A stretch of DNA of 19,213 nt from Caryophanales bacterium UBA7057 (lineage in GTDB: Bacteria; Bacillota_I; Bacilli_A; RF39; UBA660). Positions 15,856 through 19,213 of the stretch are shown here, in pieces. Location of the stretch: positions 32,791 through 52,003 of the forward strand of contig DLAC01000048.1 of the NCBI GenBank assembly GCA_002493865.1, given 5' to 3'. The position numbers and the translations under genes were made by a program. The notes under the pieces are model-generated. The model did no database searches. It was not told the DNA's origin and saw nothing but the letters and a program-made list of their open reading frames with translations. Positions within the stretch are counted from its first letter, which is position 1. Every line of letters starts with the position of its first letter.

Positions 15856-16758
15856 TTATTTTCTTCCTGTAACAATATACATAATTTCCATAGCATCTTT
15901 GATATTCACAGATTTATCATCATTTAAATCTCCAATAATAGAAACATCCTCCGTCAAAGGCTTTCTACCTGTAACAATATACATAATTTCCATGGCATCT
16001 TTGATGTTCACAGATCCATCCCGATTTACATCCCCTTTTAGATAATTAGAAATAGTAGCTTCACACTCTACTCGATAACCATTGCTAGTTTGATAGATTA
16101 TTTTTGTAACTCCAGGAGAAACACCAGTTACATTTCCATTTTGATCAACTCTCGCAACATTAGAATTTTCTGAAGACCAAACTCCTGCAACAGTACCTTC
16201 TAAATTATAACTAGCTGTTAATTTTTTAGAACTTCCTGTCAAAACATAAATACTAGTTTGATCAATCGTTAGAGGTGCTGGACGTTCTGTAATGGTTAGT
16301 GTTTCTTGGCATCCAGTAATATAAACAGGATTCGCTAATGAATCTGGTTGTCGATCATCCGGATAATCTAACACAACGCTCCCAAGTTTCTTAGCGCGAA
16401 AAGTAAACTTTATAATTTCCTGATATCCATTAATATAATTATAATTCGTAGCAACTCCCGCCATTTTAGGATCTACAAATCGCATAGAAAAAGGTGCTAA
16501 AGACTCATAACTAACTAATTCTAGTTTTTCTTTATCATAATAGAAATATCCACCAAAAGCTGCTAAGCCGTCATTATTGGTTGTATCAGAAACATCATTA
16601 ATATATAAAATTACATCAAAGGTCTCCCCAAGATATGGCTTCCCATTGACCTTAATTCCTGTTGTAGCCTTTCCTTCAGCTTTTACTAATAAAGGACAAA
16701 AAAAGAAGAAAAAAGATAGGATGATAAGGTTAAATATTTTCCTATGATTTTTCTTCAT
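15856..16758 (-). CDS. Cohesin-Ig-dockerin adaptor (adaptor scaffoldin-like protein)
   Basis: 300 residues from the ATG at 16758, with GGAGG eight bases upstream in the last codons of the preceding gene. A TTG at 16773 opens the frame earlier but overlaps that ribosome site. The signal peptide ends near residue 27 (LLVKA). Residues about 28-157 are cohesin-like: GKPYLGETFDVILYINDVSD, FGGYFYYDKEKLELVSYE, IIKFTFRAKKLGSV. Residues about 158-236 are a Big_2 domain (GVWSSENSNVARVDQNGNVT). Residues about 237-300 are a dockerin with loops DVNRDGSVNIKD and DLNDDKSVNIKD, each followed by AMEIMYIVTGRK; Lys replaces Gly in the second loop. Cohesin plus dockerin in one chain is the hallmark of an adaptor that docks on one partner and receives another. 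It starts five bases after the stop of the membrane cohesin gene, its probable docking site. Partner choice is inferred. Confidence 0.82.
   Translation of the reverse strand: MKKNHRKIFNLIILSFFFFFCPLLVKAEGKATTGIKVNGKPYLGETFDVILYINDVSDTTNNDGLAAFGGYFYYDKEKLELVSYESLAPFSMRFVDPKMAGVATNYNYINGYQEIIKFTFRAKKLGSVVLDYPDDRQPDSLANPVYITGCQETLTITERPAPLTIDQTSIYVLTGSSKKLTASYNLEGTVAGVWSSENSNVARVDQNGNVTGVSPGVTKIIYQTSNGYRVECEATISNYLKGDVNRDGSVNIKDAMEIMYIVTGRKPLTEDVSIIGDLNDDKSVNIKDAMEIMYIVTGRK
15859..16011 (-). repeat. Dockerin-coding DNA repeat pair (copies 7 and 8)
   Basis: Copies at 15859-15909 and 15961-16011 are 102 bp apart, matching the other three pairs in unit length and phase. The encoded protein core AMEIMYIVTGRK is identical in both. 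Confidence 0.85.
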
Positions 16759-16763
16759 AATGT

Positions 16764-18986
16764 TTACCTCCAATTGTCAGTATCTCTTTTCCTTCTTAAT
16801 TCTTCTTCTTTCTTTCTAATTTCTTTTTTCTTTTGATTTAATGCATCTTGCTCTAATAGCATTTTTAATTTCGCAGGATCTTTTGTTTTCGTTGCTTCAT
16901 TAATTGCATCAATCAATTCTTTTTTCGTTACTGTTTCATCATATGGATCGTAAGGAACTCTATCCTCAACATCTTCATATGTTGCTTCAATTGCTGGAAT
17001 AGTTCTTGTAGCTTCGATTGCATCACTACCAGTAGTAACTGTACTATCCTGATTCATATTTCCATGAACAATATCATCATCTGAAGTATTCTTAGAACTG
17101 AAATTGAATTCTGGCTTTACTTCAATAATTGGTGTCACTGGTGCTGGTGGTGCAGGTTCTTCTTTTACTTCTTCTTCATCATCATCTTTTCTTCTTTTCC
17201 ATAGTAAGAAGAATAATAACAATAATAGTAACCCAATAATACCAGAAATAATTCCAAATTGAAGTGGTGAAAGTCCTAAAATTGTTTTCTTAGGTGCTTT
17301 CTCTACATTCAATGTATAATATTTTGTAAATCCATTTTTATCAGTAACTTTTACCAAAATTGTATTATTTCCTTCTTTTAAATTATCATTACCAATAATT
17401 TCTACTTTAGAGTCAGCATCTTTTGAGATTGCTCTAATATCCAACTTATCTGTTTTTCCATCTACTTTTACATTATATTCTAAAACACTTGGATCAAAAT
17501 TTGGACTTAATGTACCATTAGATACTGTTAATTCTTTCAAATCTGTTTTTCCATTTTGAGTACTACGAGTCACATTTAAAGTATAAACACGAATAGTTCC
17601 ATCTTCTGCTGTTACTTCAATTTCTACAGTATTCATTTCTCCTACTAAGAAATTACTATTTCCATTGACTTTTACTTTTGCATTCGAATTATTTGTAACA
17701 TAAGTTAAATCGAGTTTATCTACTTCATAAGGTACTGTTACAGAATAATTTGATGTATTTTTATTAAATTTTGGACTAATTTCATGAGATGAATTAATAA
17801 TTAAATCTTTTAAGTAGTTGTCTGAAGATTTTGGTTTTGGAGTAGATGTATTATTTGCTTTTGCTGCTTCTCTTGTTACATTAACTGTATAGGTATTTAC
17901 ATTTCCATTTTCAGCAGTAACCTTAATTGTAATAACATTAACTCCAACTTTCCAATTTCCATTACCAGAAACTTCAACTCTTGACTTAGATGAATTAGCA
18001 ATTGCATCTACATTTAATCCTGTGACATTGTTTTTAACTGTCATAGAATATGTATTTGTATTACTATTAAATCCAGGCTTTAATGTATAACCACTAATAT
18101 TTAAACTTTTTAATGTTGCATCTCCATCTTTTGCTGGTTCATTTTGTTTTTCTTTTTCAATATTAATTGTATAAGTTTTCTTGCTACCATCTTCTGCTGT
18201 TACTGTAACTGTAGCCGTTGTATTATCTCCAGTTAAATTGACATTTCCAAGCCCCGCGATCGTTGCTTTTCCGTGATTTGCACTACCTTCGATTTTTACA
18301 TTGGTAGCACTACTTGGCACTTTAATCGTATAATGATCTGTATTTGATGAGAAACTTGGACTTAAAGTATATCCACTAACTCCTAAACTCTTTAATGTTG
18401 CATCACTACTTTTTTGTGCGGGTGGCGTTGGTGTACTTGGATTTGTTGGTGGCGGAGTTGGAGTACTTGGATTGCTTGGTGTTGGTGTACTCTTTTTAGG
18501 AACAATTTTAACTTTAAGTGGCACTAAATTAGCTGGAAACTTTTTATCCATATCTGATATTCTCAAATCACTCATGGTAAGTTCTGTTTCGCCCTCTTTG
18601 AGTGCTTTAAACTTAAAAGTCATAACTTTGGTAGGCCCATTACCTGTAATTCCATGGGTCATGTCATTATCAACACCGCCAATTTTATAATTATTTTTGG
18701 TATTAATTGAAACCGAATATGGTGCCCCATCAGATGAAGCAGATACATATTCAAAATAGTCTTTATCAAAGACTACATATCCTCCAATACTTACGACACC
18801 ACCTACGGTATCTACTACATTAGAAACATTTAAATTAAACGATACTTCGGTACCAACTTCTACTTCTGTTTTTCCACTAAATCCAACAGTTGCACTAGAA
18901 GCAGCATCTACTGGAACTGCAAAACTAAAAGTCGACCAAATAAGTGTTAAAATAATTAATAAACTTAAACTTTTATTCTTTTTCAT
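16764..18986 (-). CDS. Membrane-spanning cohesin protein with four cadherin-like repeats and cytoplasmic tail
   Basis: 740 residues from the ATG at 18986, four bases after AGGAGG. A TTG at 19010 lies upstream of that ribosome site and is rejected. The signal peptide ends near residue 29 (VDAAS). Residues about 32-162 are cohesin-like: KTEVEVGTEVSFNLNVSNVV, IGGYVVFDKDYFEYVSAS, VMTFKFKALKEGETELTMSD. A Pro/Thr linker (163-190) leads to four repeats at about 194-278, 289-373, 388-474 and 479-563. Each has LKSLxVSGYTLSPxFxxNTxxYxxxV and ends VTVTAEDGSKKTYTINI, as in cadherin-like beta-sandwich (PF12733-type) domains. A helix at about 577-596 is followed by KRRKDDDEEE and about 135 more residues, Pro- and acid-rich and then Lys/Glu-rich, helical and probably coiled coil. 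No sortase motif is present. The tail's size and charge suggest an intracellular interaction. It leads a two-gene operon with the cohesin-dockerin adaptor. Confidence 0.82.
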   Translation of the reverse strand: MKKNKSLSLLIILTLIWSTFSFAVPVDAASSATVGFSGKTEVEVGTEVSFNLNVSNVVDTVGGVVSIGGYVVFDKDYFEYVSASSDGAPYSVSINTKNNYKIGGVDNDMTHGITGNGPTKVMTFKFKALKEGETELTMSDLRISDMDKKFPANLVPLKVKIVPKKSTPTPSNPSTPTPPPTNPSTPTPPAQKSSDATLKSLGVSGYTLSPSFSSNTDHYTIKVPSSATNVKIEGSANHGKATIAGLGNVNLTGDNTTATVTVTAEDGSKKTYTINIEKEKQNEPAKDGDATLKSLNISGYTLKPGFNSNTNTYSMTVKNNVTGLNVDAIANSSKSRVEVSGNGNWKVGVNVITIKVTAENGNVNTYTVNVTREAAKANNTSTPKPKSSDNYLKDLIINSSHEISPKFNKNTSNYSVTVPYEVDKLDLTYVTNNSNAKVKVNGNSNFLVGEMNTVEIEVTAEDGTIRVYTLNVTRSTQNGKTDLKELTVSNGTLSPNFDPSVLEYNVKVDGKTDKLDIRAISKDADSKVEIIGNDNLKEGNNTILVKVTDKNGFTKYYTLNVEKAPKKTILGLSPLQFGIISGIIGLLLLLLFFLLWKRRKDDDEEEVKEEPAPPAPVTPIIEVKPEFNFSSKNTSDDDIVHGNMNQDSTVTTGSDAIEATRTIPAIEATYEDVEDRVPYDPYDETVTKKELIDAINEATKTKDPAKLKMLLEQDALNQKKKEIRKKEEELRRKRDTDNWR

Positions 18987-18993
18987 ACTTCCT

Positions 18994-19021
18994 CCTACTG
19001 TGTTTTTCAATTTATAGTAGG
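18994..19021 (-). promoter_or_regulatory. Inverted repeat overlapping the ribosome site of the membrane cohesin gene
   Basis: In the mRNA, CCTACT and AGTAGG (six pairs, 16-base loop) can pair so that the first bases of the AGTAGGAGG ribosome site are buried. It may modulate translation, but the stem is short and A/T-rich around it. Confidence 0.3.
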
Positions 19022-19127
19022 TAATAATTTATATCACTACTAATCACACTATTACTTTTTTATTATTAAAAACTAAATATTTATAGAAATACCAATACCA
19101 TCACTTTTCCCTTCTACAATCCCTCCT

Positions 19128-19157
19128 ATTATATATATTAGCATATTCCAAAAACAA
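19128..19157 (-). promoter_or_regulatory. Candidate promoter of the membrane cohesin/adaptor operon
   Basis: On the minus strand, TTGTTT (19157-19152), 18 bases and TATAAT (19133-19128) form a possible promoter. It would give a leader of roughly 135 bases before the ATG at 18986. AGGAGGG follows at once with only a six-codon frame after it, so I see no gene there. The rest of 19011-19213 holds nothing else I can support. Confidence 0.4.
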
Positions 19158-19213
19158 TTGAAAGCATTTTTTATATCATTTTATCTTTGACGTTAATTTT
19201 CATTTGGAAGTCC

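Noticed and set aside
5391..16011. Regularly spaced 50-bp repeats as a CRISPR array
   Set aside because: The repeats occur only in pairs 102 bp apart, lie inside reading frames and encode dockerin units; no repeat-spacer array is present.
522..18986. Classical cellulosome gene cluster
   Set aside because: No glycoside hydrolase, carbohydrate esterase or recognisable cellulose-binding module is encoded; cargo is transglutaminase-like, LRR and Ig-like.
522..19010. Recoding of TGA as tryptophan, as in mycoplasmas
   Set aside because: All ten complete genes end in TAA or TAG, and the reading frames use TGG for Trp with full-length domains; nothing requires TGA to be read as sense.
19075..19130. 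Short leader peptide after AGGAGGG near 19121-19127 or GAAGGG near 19109-19114
   Set aside because: Only a six- or seven-codon frame (MVLVFL) follows the second site and a stop follows the first; no regulatory codon pattern is seen.

Overview
The window is AT-rich and almost entirely coding. All eleven genes lie on the minus strand, so transcription runs from right to left. Strong AGGAGG-type ribosome sites, short signal peptides and class B sortases point to a Gram-positive, low-GC Bacillota. A gut-type Bacilli/Erysipelotrichales/RF39-like or clostridial lineage is my inference; no marker gene here fixes the taxonomy. Standard code is consistent: all ten complete genes end in TAA or TAG, and Trp is TGG.

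Apart from a truncated XRE-family regulator at the left edge (1-401), every gene encodes a secreted, surface-anchored or surface-sorting protein. Four proteins carry a cohesin-like module: 522-1349, 1351-4581, 15856-16758 and 16764-18986. Four carry a C-terminal type-I-like dockerin: 5388-6185, 6358-10785, 10890-13436 and 15856-16758. The 15856-16758 product has both and looks like an adaptor. A fifth, divergent dockerin lies inside the 6358-10785 product. Two class B sortases (4668-5384, 13539-14381) sit next to proteins with unusual sorting motifs, SPKTS and NPSTN. No glycoside hydrolase is present, so this is not a classical cellulosome. The dockerin cargo is transglutaminase-like domains, BspA-type leucine-rich repeats and bacterial Ig-like domains.

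Layout in transcription order. (1) 18986 to 15856: a membrane cohesin with four cadherin-like repeats and a long cytoplasmic tail, then the cohesin-Ig-dockerin adaptor, closed by a terminator near 15796-15822. (2) 15710 to 13539: an NPSTN wall protein with a good promoter, then a class B sortase, with a hairpin between them. (3) 13436 to 6358: two large transglutaminase/LRR/Ig/dockerin proteins, with a leader hairpin before the first and a terminator at 6316-6349 after the second. (4) 6185 to 4668: a small Ig-dockerin protein and the second class B sortase. (5) 4581 to 522: a wall-anchored cohesin with ten Ig-like Big_2 domains (SPKTS signal), then a small membrane cohesin, closed by a terminator at 500-540. 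(6) The XRE regulator.

Proposed working (inference): sortases and transmembrane helices place cohesin receptors on the wall and membrane. Near-identical dockerins dock the transglutaminase/LRR proteins and the adaptor onto them, and the adaptor's own cohesin can take a further dockerin protein. The result would be a modular non-cellulosomal surface complex for adhesion or protein processing. Three promoters share a CTT..AAG inverted repeat upstream of an extended -10, which suggests co-regulation. No stretch over 300 bases lacks a gene.
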